A stretch of 64,000 nucleotides of DNA from Photobacterium sp. CCB-ST2H9 (GCF_023151555.2 NZ_CP100426.1:930001-994000); one strand, 5' to 3'; counted from the stretch's first letter, positions 16,756-25,936 are shown. Notes: generated by a model from the sequence alone, not told the origin. Numbers and translations are program-made.

Positions 16756-18414
16756 TCAGGGAATCAGCAAGGTGGGTTTTGCTTCAATGGACAACGCAAA
16801 GTCAATCTCCCAGCTCATGCCATCCATGTTCAGGCGCCCGTCGGGGACCCCGTCCAGGCCCGGTTGGCCGGTGTCAGCCACTTCCCATTGCTGCGTTCGC
16901 GGATCGGACACATTACTGAAGTTATCCCCCTGCGAAGCATCATCGAGTGTCATGATGTAATGCTTGTTATTGATCAGGGCAGCACCATAGACCCGGACAC
17001 TATGGCCCCCTTTCCATTCACCGTTCAGGTCGTACCAACTGAACAGAATCGTGACGGCACGACCTTGCGACAGCTCATTAAAAATCCACTCCCATGTCGG
17101 GAAATCGCCTTCTCGCTGTGAGGTCAATCCCCCCATGCTGACCGTTCCATTGTCGCAGTCTGCATTATCGCCCAAAACCATCGAGTTGCTGCCCTGATGA
17201 CGAAAATGCGCCACATCCAGCGGGCCGGAAACCGGATCGGTCAGATAGCCAAACACGCCGCGGATCAGCCCGCAGAAACTCGTGTAGTCACCACTGTCGA
17301 GATCATGCACATTGTCCCTGCGACCATAGCTGTCGATGTTCGCAACCAAACTGTTCTCTGGGTCAGGCGTCCAGATCGTCACATCGCCTGCGGTGCCGAT
17401 TTTACCGATGCCGCGAATATGTAGCTGAGGTACACGCCAGGCGAGCGGCAGATTGTCATAGCGATCTTCCAGATACTGCAGCGCGTTGGCATTGGCGATG
17501 GGAATACACTGATTGCGCGCTGAATCCAGATTCGGCTGATCCGCCTGAATGACCTGAACCGGAAAACTCAGATCATCCGGGACTGACGGTGCGGGTAAAA
17601 CCGGTTGTGGCGGTCTGCCAAGCGACAGCGTATTCGGGATTGACGATGACACCGGATTGACCCGGCCATCCACGTGCCCGGCACCTTCTGCGTTCACAAC
17701 GGTCGTACGAACCGGGTACATCTGCGGCGGAAACTGAGCCGCAAACTGCACGATATCTGTGATATTCGGTAACGGCTGCGGCGAGAACAGCACTGTCGCT
17801 CTGAGGCGCTGGATCTGCCCTGCACCATCTGTGCCCGGACGTAAGTCGAAATAGACCGTCGCATCCGCCTGTTGATTCACGGCTTGTTGTTTCACGATAT
17901 GAGTTTGTGAGACATAGCGATCATTTTTCCGGTGATTGTGCCTGATATCACTTTGATCATTGCTATCCCAGACATCGTGACCGGCCCAACCGTGAGGACG
18001 ATTCCTCTCGAAATCACCTTTCATCTTGTGCTGTTTTCCCGTTGAGGAGGTGGGGCCCGAGACAAATAAGTTATCAACGGACCAGACGGGCGTGCCAGCA
18101 CTTGAACCGGAATCCGGATATAAGAACACGTTCACGTAACCGGGACCGACAGGTTTCCCATAGCGATCAGACAATTGTGCCAGCCTCACTCTGAATTGCC
18201 CCCAGTCACTCGCGGCGATGGTGCCAATCTCAAGATCAAACGTGACTTGCTCAAAAGCCACCGTCCTTCTGTCCAGCGGGAAGATCTTTGCCCGATCGGC
18301 AGAACCAGACACCCGGGCGTCCGTCGCATAGAAATCATCACCGGCATCTGCTGCAGATGTGAGACCCAATCCTAGCATGAGGGTGAAAAACAGAATCGGC
18401 ATTTTTTTCATCAT
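16756..18414 (-). CDS. Secreted protein with C39-like cysteine peptidase domain
   Basis: 552 residues. A signal peptide (MMKKMPILFFTLMLGLGLTSAADA) sends it out of the cytoplasm. The N-terminal half (about 25-250) looks like an all-beta region. The C-terminal half has the papain-like arrangement of C39-type domains: Cys303 in ARNQCIPIANANALQYL, His471 in KGGHSVRVYGA, and an Asp at 491 or 492 in TLDDASQGDN. The order and spacing fit a peptidase or transpeptidase, but the family has many inactive members and no substrate is visible. No secretion gene lies nearby. The next gene on the strand, 170 bases upstream, is an unknown lipoprotein. Confidence 0.7.
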   Translation of the reverse strand: MMKKMPILFFTLMLGLGLTSAADAGDDFYATDARVSGSADRAKIFPLDRRTVAFEQVTFDLEIGTIAASDWGQFRVRLAQLSDRYGKPVGPGYVNVFLYPDSGSSAGTPVWSVDNLFVSGPTSSTGKQHKMKGDFERNRPHGWAGHDVWDSNDQSDIRHNHRKNDRYVSQTHIVKQQAVNQQADATVYFDLRPGTDGAGQIQRLRATVLFSPQPLPNITDIVQFAAQFPPQMYPVRTTVVNAEGAGHVDGRVNPVSSSIPNTLSLGRPPQPVLPAPSVPDDLSFPVQVIQADQPNLDSARNQCIPIANANALQYLEDRYDNLPLAWRVPQLHIRGIGKIGTAGDVTIWTPDPENSLVANIDSYGRRDNVHDLDSGDYTSFCGLIRGVFGYLTDPVSGPLDVAHFRHQGSNSMVLGDNADCDNGTVSMGGLTSQREGDFPTWEWIFNELSQGRAVTILFSWYDLNGEWKGGHSVRVYGAALINNKHYIMTLDDASQGDNFSNVSDPRTQQWEVADTGQPGLDGVPDGRLNMDGMSWEIDFALSIEAKPTLLIP

Positions 18415-18585
18415 GATGCACTCACAGATTCAGATACCTGATTGATCAGCGCAGACCAAAACAGGCATGGTCTGACACCTTGTTAAAGATGCAATGTCAT
18501 GAGTATAGAAATCTGGATACGAAACTTTTCCGGCAAGTGAGACGGCAGACAACACAACAGAGGTAACCTGCTGAATGGAAGCGTA

Positions 18586-20046
18586 TTAAGGTTTTTGAAA
18601 CAGCGTCTCAAACAGAAATGGCTCATCGAAATGGCGCTGGCCGATAAACGCCGTCGCATGATGCCCTGACTGACGCTGAGTCCCCGCAGACGGAATCCCG
18701 AATGGCCAGAGATAAAAACGTTCTGCACGGACACTTTCAGGTAGCATCCCCTGCTGATCAAACAGGCTCTGATGATGGTTGCCGGACGCCGGCAGACTGC
18801 GGAGTTGCTGATACGACAGAACGGTCAACGGCCGGGTCGGGTCATCCGAATTCGACCAGCGCACATCTTTAATCATATGTTCGCCATGGCTCAAAGTGAC
18901 GGCCAGTTTTCCGGCTGGTTGTCTGGCAGACTCGCCTGACCAAATTCGCAGGGTCACGGGCCACTCCATCGCATTGTCCAGTGAGGCAAATTTGAGTTGC
19001 GGCGCCAGGGCAAAGACCATGTGGTAACACCCGCAATGGTGAATACTGTCCAGCAGATAGGGCTGCCCGTCCGGGTCGAGCGTCAACCGGAGTAAGACCC
19101 CGTCAAATGGTCCTGCATAAGGATCAAACGAAGAGCGTGCCGTCCGGTTCGCAAACCAGAGACTGTAGTTGAGCTGCATCAGCGTCTGGCCATAAAAGCG
19201 GGTGTAACTCACGTGAGTATAAACAGACGGTGTCCGGGTAATGATACTTGGCTGGCCCGACGTGACATATTTCACCTGTCCGGGAAAGTCATCCCGGGAA
19301 CGCGTTTCAACCTGAACCTCCGGCGCATAGTATTGAAGCAGCCGCTGCTGTTGCGCCTCCGTCAAAACCGGCCAGTTCAGAGCAGACTGATTGCCTGCCT
19401 GTTCAAACCATTGCCGGATTTGTGTACGGCTCAGCGGAGGCTTTTCATGGACCGCATACCGGATCACATCGCCATCGGCAGGCTGAATAAACTGACTGAT
19501 TAAATGACGTTTCTGTTTGTCGATGGACGGCCTGGCAACATACCGGCTGATCGGGTACAGACCCAGCACCCGCTGCCAGGTGACGTAGTCTGAGGGGAAA
19601 TCCGGCGGATTCGAGCTCAGCACAGACCAGAACATCGGATGATACTGACTGTATCTGACCAGCTGTGCGGCACACGATTCCAGCACCTGTGCCTGATAAC
19701 CGGCTTTTTGCGGCAGGTTCTGATATTCAGCCTGTCGCTGCATCTTGGCCTGATGTGCAACGTAAGCCAGCCACTGCTGCTGACTGGCGCGAGAGGTCAG
19801 CCCGGTCAGCATTGACAGGCTGAACCGGTCAAAAGCAAGATGCGGAAACCTCGGATCCCACACCAGCTGCGCATCTTGTACCCCCTGCGCCTGAACCGTT
19901 CGCTTAAATCCGGTGAGCAAATCAAGACAGTGGCTCTGCGAATGCGTATAGATCTGTTTCTGGGCCGGTACTGAATCCGGAACCGGCTCGGGCAAAGAGG
20001 TGCACGCAGTGACCAACACCAGAAAAAACGCCGCCAGAAAACGCAT
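18586..20046 (-). CDS. Lipoprotein of unknown function
   Basis: 486 residues. A lipoprotein signal, MRFLAAFFLVLVTAC, gives Cys15 as the lipid site; the residues after it (TSLPEP) do not show an inner-membrane retention aspartate, so the outer membrane is likely. The rest is a large soluble domain with several Trp and Tyr. One motif worth noting is LLDSIHHCGCYHMVF (about residues 335-350), which has clustered His and Cys that could bind a metal. I do not recognise the family. Upstream on the strand lies the hpd terminator, so it probably has its own promoter. Confidence 0.75.
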   Translation of the reverse strand: MRFLAAFFLVLVTACTSLPEPVPDSVPAQKQIYTHSQSHCLDLLTGFKRTVQAQGVQDAQLVWDPRFPHLAFDRFSLSMLTGLTSRASQQQWLAYVAHQAKMQRQAEYQNLPQKAGYQAQVLESCAAQLVRYSQYHPMFWSVLSSNPPDFPSDYVTWQRVLGLYPISRYVARPSIDKQKRHLISQFIQPADGDVIRYAVHEKPPLSRTQIRQWFEQAGNQSALNWPVLTEAQQQRLLQYYAPEVQVETRSRDDFPGQVKYVTSGQPSIITRTPSVYTHVSYTRFYGQTLMQLNYSLWFANRTARSSFDPYAGPFDGVLLRLTLDPDGQPYLLDSIHHCGCYHMVFALAPQLKFASLDNAMEWPVTLRIWSGESARQPAGKLAVTLSHGEHMIKDVRWSNSDDPTRPLTVLSYQQLRSLPASGNHHQSLFDQQGMLPESVRAERFYLWPFGIPSAGTQRQSGHHATAFIGQRHFDEPFLFETLFQKP

Positions 20047-20159
20047 GATCGTCCCTTTTCGTGAAGCTCTCTTGAGTATAACGAAGTCGCCTCAGGTTGC
20101 CCGGCGCAGCAGGCTTTGCTCCCCTGAACTCCGGCAGCGCGCCGCAGAACAAGGCACAT

Positions 20160-20192
20160 AAAAAAGCCCGCATCTGACTGCGGGCTTTTTCG
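20160..20192 (-). terminator. Terminator of hpd
   Basis: Stem AAAAAGCCCGC at 20161-20171 with GCGGGCTTTTT at 20180-20190; on the minus strand six T follow. It separates hpd from the lipoprotein gene. Confidence 0.9.
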
Positions 20193-20209
20193 TTTCATGG
20201 CAAATTGAA

Positions 20210-21289
20210 TTAAGCGTTGTCCGGCACCTGAATCACACCACGGCGGATCTGATCCAGTTCAATCGATTCAAACAGTGCCTGGAAGTTCCCTTCACCAAAG
20301 CCTTCATTCCCTTTACGCTGGATAATCTCAAAGAACACAGGACCAATCACAGTGTCCGTAAAGATTTGCAGCAGAATACCGGTTTCGTCACCATCGATCA
20401 GAATCTTCAGATCTTTCAGCTTCGCCAGATCTTCCTGATGACCCGGAATACGCTTGTTGACGCCTTCATAATAGGTGTCAGGCGTATCCATAAACTGCAT
20501 GCCGTGTTTCTTCAGCTGTGCAACCGTCTCCAGAATGTTGTCCGTGCTCAGGGCGATATGCTGGATACCTTCACCGTTGTATTGATCCAGATACTCTGCG
20601 ATCTGTGATTTGTCGTCGCTTGATTCATTAATCGGAATCCGAATCTTACCGCACGGCGCTGTCATCGCACGGGACAGCAGGCCAGTGACTTTCCCTTTGA
20701 TGTCAAAGTGACGAATTTCACGGAAGTTCGCAATGCGCTCATAGAAACCCGCCCACAGATCCATGTTGCCTTGCTTCACATTGTGCGTCAGGTGATCCAG
20801 GGTATTCAGGCCCGCATCCAGCGTTGCCAGACGCTCTTTGTAGTCCGGATAGTAATCAAAATCGATCTCATAGATATCGTGATCACCATAGCGGTCGACC
20901 AGATAAATCAGCGACTCACCAATTCCGTAAATAGCCGGAATGTTCAGCTCCATCGGACCGGCCTGTGCAGGACAGGCTGTTGCGCCGTTTTCAACTGCAT
21001 GAGCAAGTGCTGCGTTGGAATCTTTCACACGAAATGCCATCGCATTCACGCTGGCACCGTGCACGCCGGCAAAGCCTGCAGCCTGAGAATGCAGCTCACC
21101 ATTCACAATGAAGTTGATGTCACCCTGACGGTACAGCCAGACTGATTTATGTTTGTGCTTTGCAATTTCTGCAAAACCCATCAGACGGAACAGGTTTTTG
21201 AGGTTGGCAATCCCCTCAGGGGTCGGCGCCGTATATTCAACAAACTCAAAGCCGTCCGTGCCCATAGGATTTTTCATCATTTCACTCAT
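20210..21289 (-). CDS. hpd: 4-hydroxyphenylpyruvate dioxygenase
   Basis: 359 residues. The three iron ligands sit in LDHLTHNV, GIQHIALST and FFEIIQRKGNEGFGEGNF, the last being the C-terminal signature. It converts 4-hydroxyphenylpyruvate to homogentisate in tyrosine catabolism, or toward pyomelanin if homogentisate is not consumed. No homogentisate dioxygenase gene is adjacent. GAGGA is seven bases before the ATG. The upstream region holds TyrR-like half-sites, listed separately. Confidence 0.95.
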   Translation of the reverse strand: MSEMMKNPMGTDGFEFVEYTAPTPEGIANLKNLFRLMGFAEIAKHKHKSVWLYRQGDINFIVNGELHSQAAGFAGVHGASVNAMAFRVKDSNAALAHAVENGATACPAQAGPMELNIPAIYGIGESLIYLVDRYGDHDIYEIDFDYYPDYKERLATLDAGLNTLDHLTHNVKQGNMDLWAGFYERIANFREIRHFDIKGKVTGLLSRAMTAPCGKIRIPINESSDDKSQIAEYLDQYNGEGIQHIALSTDNILETVAQLKKHGMQFMDTPDTYYEGVNKRIPGHQEDLAKLKDLKILIDGDETGILLQIFTDTVIGPVFFEIIQRKGNEGFGEGNFQALFESIELDQIRRGVIQVPDNA

Positions 21290-21388
21290 CCGTTTATCCT
21301 CACATGTTGATTGCTAGGGTCTGTTGACCTGTTCAGCGATTTCTTACCTATAGAATTAGCACTACTGAGGTCCGGTTGAGAAGCCAGA

Positions 21389-21560
21389 TGTAAAACTAAG
21401 GTTAACGTGATGTAAAAACCTTTTGTAAACCCTGCTTGCCAACCCAAAACCGCGTCCGGCTTCCCCTCGCAGAGCAGTATTTGAAAAGGCCGTAAAAACC
21501 TGAAACATCATGAAATCAAGCCATGTCATAAAATTGAAAAATAGTGTAGAAAGCTTTACA
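21389..21560. promoter_or_regulatory. TyrR-like half-sites upstream of hpd
   Basis: TyrR boxes are TGTAAA-N6-TTTACA. Here TGTAAA occurs at 21389-21394 and 21411-21416, and TGTAGA-N4-TTTACA at 21545-21560 is a near-palindrome with a shorter spacer. None is a full match. Their clustering before a tyrosine-degradation gene is suggestive. The rest of this 450-base divergent region (21290-21739) shows no gene. Confidence 0.3.
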
Positions 21561-21739
21561 TATGCGTATGCGCCGGAAGACTGGCTTAGCTATGGTTATA
21601 AAGCTGATGATCTTTCACGGTCATGATTGCAGTGGGTAACCGGGGTTTTCCCTGAAACGTGACTGTGCCGTGAACCGATCTCATTTCAACACATCAACAC
21701 CGAAGGAAAAGGTCAGCGGTCCCCGGGGAGAAGATCGTT

Positions 21740-22702
21740 ATGAACATGAATAAAAGGGACAAACTTCGCTTACCTGAACGGAAAAAAAGCCAGGTCAAAC
21801 TCAAAAAAGAAAGCGCCATTTATCTGCCGACATATCATTTCTTAAAAGGTGAGTTTCACCACGCCCGTCGTCATGAAACCGGGCTGATCCGGGATGACGA
21901 CACAGAGTTTCTGCATCAGTACCGTGTGGCTTTGAGACGCTGCCGCGCCATCATTGGTCTGTTAAGCCCGCTGTTTGTCCCTGAACAAAAACTCATGCTG
22001 CAAAATGATCTTAAAACCCTGATGCAGAAAACCAATGCTTTGCGGGATCTGGATGTTTATCTGGACAACATGGAGCCCTTTTTTTACGCGTTGGAGCATC
22101 AGTATCATCAGGGGCTGACGCTCTTTTTCAATGATCTGCTGGATAAACGCACCCAGGCGTTTCATGACGTCAAAGACTGGCTGAAATCTGACGAATACGA
22201 GCAGCAATGTGCGCAAATCGCCGGGCTGATCAATGAGATGGAAAACAACCCGACGCCTGCCGGGAAAAGACTGTGCCTGCCGACAGCACAAAAGCGGATC
22301 TGGAAGCGATTCAGTCAAACCCTGTCGTTATGTCAGGCTGTCGGGTACAACCATCCGGACGAACAATTGCATCAGCTCAGAATCTCATGCAAAAAGCTGC
22401 GTTATCTGCTGGAGTATTTCGCGCCGCTTTTTCCCGGGAAAGTGATCAAAGAACAAATCAAGCAACTGAAGGCTTTGCAGGAATCTCTGGGGGAGTTCAA
22501 CGACAGCTCGGTACAAATGACTTTTCTCAGCCAGTATCTGGCACAGCAGAAACCGGAATCAAGACGCCACACTGCGATTTCTCATTTACTGGAATTCAGT
22601 GAGAAGCAGCATGCAGACCACAAAATCAGTGTGGTTGATCATGTCAGTCAGTACACGTTTGCGACGCATCAGAAAAGTTACGAAAAGCTGTATCAGCCTT
22701 AA
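21740..22702 (+). CDS. CHAD domain protein
   Basis: 320 residues, almost wholly the CHAD helical domain. The conserved basic motifs are there: FLHQYRVALRRCRAIIGLL near residue 60, LRDLDVYL near residue 105, and LHQLRISCKKLRYLLEYFAPLFPG near residue 210, then LGEFNDSSV. CHAD domains bind polyphosphate through these His/Lys/Arg surfaces. A basic, charged N-terminus (KRDKLRLPERKKSQVKLKKE) precedes the domain. No CYTH triphosphatase domain is fused to it and no polyphosphate kinase is adjacent. GGAGAAG precedes the ATG. Confidence 0.85.
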   Translation: MNMNKRDKLRLPERKKSQVKLKKESAIYLPTYHFLKGEFHHARRHETGLIRDDDTEFLHQYRVALRRCRAIIGLLSPLFVPEQKLMLQNDLKTLMQKTNALRDLDVYLDNMEPFFYALEHQYHQGLTLFFNDLLDKRTQAFHDVKDWLKSDEYEQQCAQIAGLINEMENNPTPAGKRLCLPTAQKRIWKRFSQTLSLCQAVGYNHPDEQLHQLRISCKKLRYLLEYFAPLFPGKVIKEQIKQLKALQESLGEFNDSSVQMTFLSQYLAQQKPESRRHTAISHLLEFSEKQHADHKISVVDHVSQYTFATHQKSYEKLYQP

Positions 22703-22840
22703 ACACGACGTCCAAAATGCGCGGTCACACACATTTCATTGCTGCATTCTCATTCATCAGTACAGGCTGAGAGCCCAATCACGCTTTATTTTCAGCACTT
22801 TGCTAAAGATTAGATATGGCTTACATGGAAGGAAGTGTGT

Positions 22841-23188
22841 ATGAAAAAAACAATCAAAACCATCCCACTGATTCTCTCAGCACTGTCTGCACTGGCAGTG
22901 ACGCCACAAGCAATGGCAAATGATCCCCAGAAAGCATTTATGGATGACTGCCTCCAGACCTATCACAATGAATCACTCTGCCTGGGGTATGCCTTGGGGG
23001 TCTTTCATACTGTCTCAGCAATACAGTGTAACCAGCATAACTCGCAACCGCTTCATTCGCTGACTCAGTCCGGCCCGGCAGTTCTCACTGAAGGTGCCAA
23101 GCGGGTCCGCCTCTCCATTGAAGCAATGCAGCCTGCACTGAACAAAGCCAGCGCTTGCCATCAGATGCCTCCGGGAAGCTCCAGTTAA
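22841..23188 (+). CDS. Small exported protein, Rap1a/Tai-like
   Basis: 115 residues from the ATG at 22841 (AGGAAG upstream; a GTG two codons earlier is less well placed). Signal peptide ending AMA before NDPQ. The mature part has DDCLQTYHNESLCLGYALGVFHTV, which is the C-x(n)-C-x-GY-xx-G pattern of Rap1a/Tai-type proteins, some of which are immunity proteins for type VI peptidoglycan amidase effectors. No effector gene is adjacent, so immunity is only a possibility. Four cysteines in the mature protein could form two disulfides. Confidence 0.6.
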   Translation: MKKTIKTIPLILSALSALAVTPQAMANDPQKAFMDDCLQTYHNESLCLGYALGVFHTVSAIQCNQHNSQPLHSLTQSGPAVLTEGAKRVRLSIEAMQPALNKASACHQMPPGSSS

Positions 23189-23209
23189 TCAAACCAGTTC
23201 GTTTCACCA

Positions 23210-23244
23210 GTGACCGGACCAACAACCACATTGCGTCCGGTCAC
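23210..23244. terminator. Hairpin between convergent genes
   Basis: A perfect 10-bp stem, GTGACCGGAC at 23210-23219 with GTCCGGTCAC at 23235-23244, separates the Rap1a-like gene from glutathione peroxidase. No T-run follows on either strand. Confidence 0.5.
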
Positions 23245-23258
23245 CCATCGTCCCCCGC

Positions 23259-23741
23259 TTATCCTTTCAGCGCCGCCTGAATATCCGACTCCAGCGCATC
23301 AGGTTTAGTGATCGGAGCATAACGTTTGATCGGTTTTCCGTCTCGCCCAATCAAGAACTTCGTGAAATTCCATTTGATCTTTTTCCCGAACAGACCCGGT
23401 AGCGTTTCGGTCAGATAAGCATACATCGGATGACGTTGCGGGCCATTCACCTCAATTTTTTCAAACATCGGGAAACCAACGCCGTAATTGAGTTCGCAGA
23501 ATTCACTGATTTCATCACCGCTTCCCGGCTCCTGCTGACCAAACTGGTTACAGGGAAAGCCAAGAATCACAAGCCCCTGCTCTCTGTACTTCTCGTACAG
23601 GGCCTGTAACCCCTGATATTGCGGCGTAAAGCCACATTGACTGGCCGTGTTAACCACCAGCACCACTTTCCCCTCAAAGGCACGCATCGGCTGCGATTCA
23701 CCCTGCAGTGTATTGGCCGAAAAATCATAAAATGCTGTCAT
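23259..23741 (-). CDS. Glutathione peroxidase
   Basis: 160 residues of the thioredoxin-fold GPx family. NTASQCGFTPQY holds the catalytic cysteine, FPCNQFGQQEPG the second conserved cysteine and glutamine, and WNFTKFLI the Trp/Asn of the active site. It reduces hydroperoxides; in bacteria the two-cysteine type usually works with thioredoxin. AAGGAG precedes the ATG. It is a single-gene unit divergent from the next gene. Confidence 0.92.
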   Translation of the reverse strand: MTAFYDFSANTLQGESQPMRAFEGKVVLVVNTASQCGFTPQYQGLQALYEKYREQGLVILGFPCNQFGQQEPGSGDEISEFCELNYGVGFPMFEKIEVNGPQRHPMYAYLTETLPGLFGKKIKWNFTKFLIGRDGKPIKRYAPITKPDALESDIQAALKG

Positions 23742-23847
23742 ACGCCGCTCTCCTTATTTGTCAAAATTATCATCCGTTTAGCAAACTTTAGCAAACCGCA
23801 GCATTTCCCGTATACTGACGGTTATTCCCCAGTATCCCGGAGTTCCT

Positions 23848-24444
23848 TTGTCTTCCCTCAGCCATTATCTGACTGAAATGGGCGTCCATACCCTGTTCTG
23901 TCATCAAGCCGAAACCCATAGTCTGAAAACGCTTCTGGCGCATCTTGATGCAGAATTTGCCCGTATTCAGTCGATGCGACCAGACAAAAACGATGCCGAT
24001 CTGCTGCTCGGACTCATGACAAAAACCCACCTTGCAGCATTAGAACAACTTCAGCTGACCGAAGACAAAAGCGAAGCCATGCAAACGCTTTTTGTTCAGA
24101 CGCTTGGCGCCGATCATGCCGGACGTTTTACCAATCAGTACCAGACCGACTGCATCCTGGTCACCCGGTTATGGATGCTGGTTCTCGGCAATCAAAACAT
24201 GGACTTCAGTTATGTGGCTGAGCATGCAGAATCTACCGCGGCGTTGCTGTTCCCTGAAGAAAAGACCGGGCTGAGCCACAGCCGTGCCGAACAGGTACGA
24301 CGCCAGTTCATGCAGGCTTATTATCACGGACAATCTGCATCTCAGCTTCCGTCTGAACAAAATCAGGTCAGGCCGTCTGTACCGGGCAAGTTAAAAGCAA
24401 TTTATCGCTGGCTTCAGCAGGTGTTACGAAGAAAAACCGGATAA
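23848..24444 (+). CDS. Unknown helical cytoplasmic protein
   Basis: 198 residues, not recognised. It is predicted mostly helical from its amphipathic pattern (SLKTLLAHLDAEFARIQSM; HLAALEQLQLTEDKSEAM), with a basic C-terminal helix (GKLKAIYRWLQQVLRRKTG). No signal peptide or membrane segment. The start is TTG at 23848, supported by GGAG six bases upstream and the lack of any other good start nearby. It is divergent from glutathione peroxidase with a 100-base gap. Confidence 0.6.
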   Translation: MSSLSHYLTEMGVHTLFCHQAETHSLKTLLAHLDAEFARIQSMRPDKNDADLLLGLMTKTHLAALEQLQLTEDKSEAMQTLFVQTLGADHAGRFTNQYQTDCILVTRLWMLVLGNQNMDFSYVAEHAESTAALLFPEEKTGLSHSRAEQVRRQFMQAYYHGQSASQLPSEQNQVRPSVPGKLKAIYRWLQQVLRRKTG

Positions 24445-24641
24445 ATAAATCTTTTCCCCGGACAAAACGACAGTTACAAAAGACAAAAAAGTGAAAACAG
24501 AAAGAATAATTGATTTGAAATCAGGTTATTAAAATCAATTTTTTCCCTTTCAGGGAATAATCTGAAATTTTTATCCTTGGATAAGTTTTTGATATTTTAT
24601 TAATTTAACAATTAGCTATACATAATTTACAAAATAGATCG

Positions 24642-24669
24642 TTGCGTGTTTTTTAATCATCCCTATAAT
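24642..24669 (+). promoter_or_regulatory. Sigma-70-like promoter for candidate small RNA
   Basis: TTGCGT at 24642-24647 and a perfect TATAAT at 24664-24669, 16 bases apart. Transcription would begin near 24676. The surrounding stretch (24450-24640) is very AT-rich and holds no gene. Confidence 0.55.
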
Positions 24670-24675
24670 ACCGCC

Positions 24676-24823
24676 TACGCTTTAACCAAGTATGTTGTTC
24701 CTTTATATACTCTCACCACAGGTGTTGCTGCGGACTGGCTTTCAGCCTTTAACCCCTCACCTCTGGTAGCTCGAGTATATTTATTTCCCCCGCCTGTCAT
24801 TTATTTGACAGGCGTTTTTTTTG
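24676..24823 (+). ncRNA. Candidate small regulatory RNA, about 150 nt
   Basis: The stretch between a good promoter and a strong terminator has no ribosome-bound ORF but clear RNA structure. ATATACTC at 24705-24712 pairs with GAGTATAT at 24773-24780, enclosing small stem-loops CACC/GGTG (24714-24724) and GGCT/AGCC (24737-24747), and is followed by a terminator. The pyrimidine-rich single-stranded stretches and U-rich 3' end fit an Hfq-dependent RNA. I cannot match it to a known sRNA such as Spot 42, Qrr, RyhB or GcvB. The target is unknown. Confidence 0.55.
24791..24822 (+). terminator. Terminator of candidate small RNA
   Basis: Stem CGCCTGTCA at 24791-24799 with TGACAGGCG at 24806-24814, 6-base loop, then eight T. 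It lies only twenty bases from the end of the opposing adenine deaminase gene. Confidence 0.9.
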
Positions 24824-24842
24824 CCCGCTTTTCAGAGCTTTT

Positions 24843-25862
24843 TTACAGAACAGGATGCAGCTGAACCTGCAGATAATGCGCCAGCCGCTGCTGTAATTTT
24901 TCTTTCTCTTCTTCCGGCAAAAAACTCGCCCGGATCGCATTGGCACTAAAGGCAGCCATTTCCTCTTTCGTCACCGCAAAAGCATGGGCAACCGCCAGGA
25001 AATTATCCGTCATGTACCCGCCAAAATAAGCCGGATCGTCCGAATTAATCGTGACGCACAATCCCTGCCGCAGCAAATCCACAATGTTGTGATCCGCCAT
25101 TCGTTCAAACACCCGGAGTTTAATATTCGACAGCGGGCACACCGTCAGCGGCATCTGACTCTCGGCCAGCGCCTGTACCAGATCTGGGTCCTGACTGCAT
25201 TGCACCCCATGGTCAATCCGGGAGACCCGCAACATGGATATCGCATCGCGAATATGACTTGCAGGCCCTTCTTCTCCAGCATGGGCGACGGTCAGAAATC
25301 CGGCATTAAATGCCTGTTCAAACACCCGGCGAAATTTTTCCGGCGGATGTCCCTGTTCTGAAGAGTCCAGACCGACCCCAATGATGTATTCCTGATAGGA
25401 CATGGCCTGCGCCAGCGTCTCAAATGCCGCCTCCTCACTGAGATGGCGTAAAAAACACAGAATGAGCCGGCTCGAGATATCCAGTTTCTGTTCCCCGTCG
25501 GCCAATGCCCGGGTGATCCCCGCCATCACCGTCTGAAAAGCCACCCCGCGTTCGGTGTGCGTTTGCGGATCAAAAAAGATCTCGGTATGCATGACATGAT
25601 CCTGCTGACAACGCAGCAGATAAGCCCAGGTCAGATCGTAAAAGTCCTCTTCAGTCTGCAGCACCTGCGCCCCGAGATAATACACATCCAGGAACGATTG
25701 CAGGTCGGTAAACTGATAAGCCTTTCTTGCAGCCGCCACACTGTCGTACGGCAACGCAATATGATTCCGTTGTGCCAGCTGAAACATCAGCTCAGGCTCT
25801 AATGTCCCTTCGATATGGACATGTAATTCAACTTTCGGCAGGGTTCGGATGAAGCTTTCCAT
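24843..25862 (-). CDS. Adenine deaminase (adenosine deaminase superfamily)
   Basis: 339 residues. Zinc and catalytic motifs: ELHVHIEGTL (HxH), TVAHAGEEGP (His and Glu), SRIDHGVQC (His), and TINSDDPAYFGG (Asp). The loop GLDSSEQGHPPEKF matches the adenine-deaminase branch of the ADD family, not true adenosine deaminase, so the likely reaction is adenine to hypoxanthine in purine salvage. This assignment rests on that loop. AGAGGT precedes the ATG. It is a single-gene unit in the cytoplasm. Confidence 0.85.
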   Translation of the reverse strand: MESFIRTLPKVELHVHIEGTLEPELMFQLAQRNHIALPYDSVAAARKAYQFTDLQSFLDVYYLGAQVLQTEEDFYDLTWAYLLRCQQDHVMHTEIFFDPQTHTERGVAFQTVMAGITRALADGEQKLDISSRLILCFLRHLSEEAAFETLAQAMSYQEYIIGVGLDSSEQGHPPEKFRRVFEQAFNAGFLTVAHAGEEGPASHIRDAISMLRVSRIDHGVQCSQDPDLVQALAESQMPLTVCPLSNIKLRVFERMADHNIVDLLRQGLCVTINSDDPAYFGGYMTDNFLAVAHAFAVTKEEMAAFSANAIRASFLPEEEKEKLQQRLAHYLQVQLHPVL

Positions 25863-25936
25863 GCATTGACCTCTTCGCGCGACACATAGGTAATTGTTTA
25901 AAGTGTAGATTGCGAGAGGGCGGTGTTGGGGAGATT

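Noticed and set aside
24646..24864. 72-residue ORF over the candidate small RNA
   Set aside because: No ribosome site, and it runs through a strong terminator into the opposing gene.
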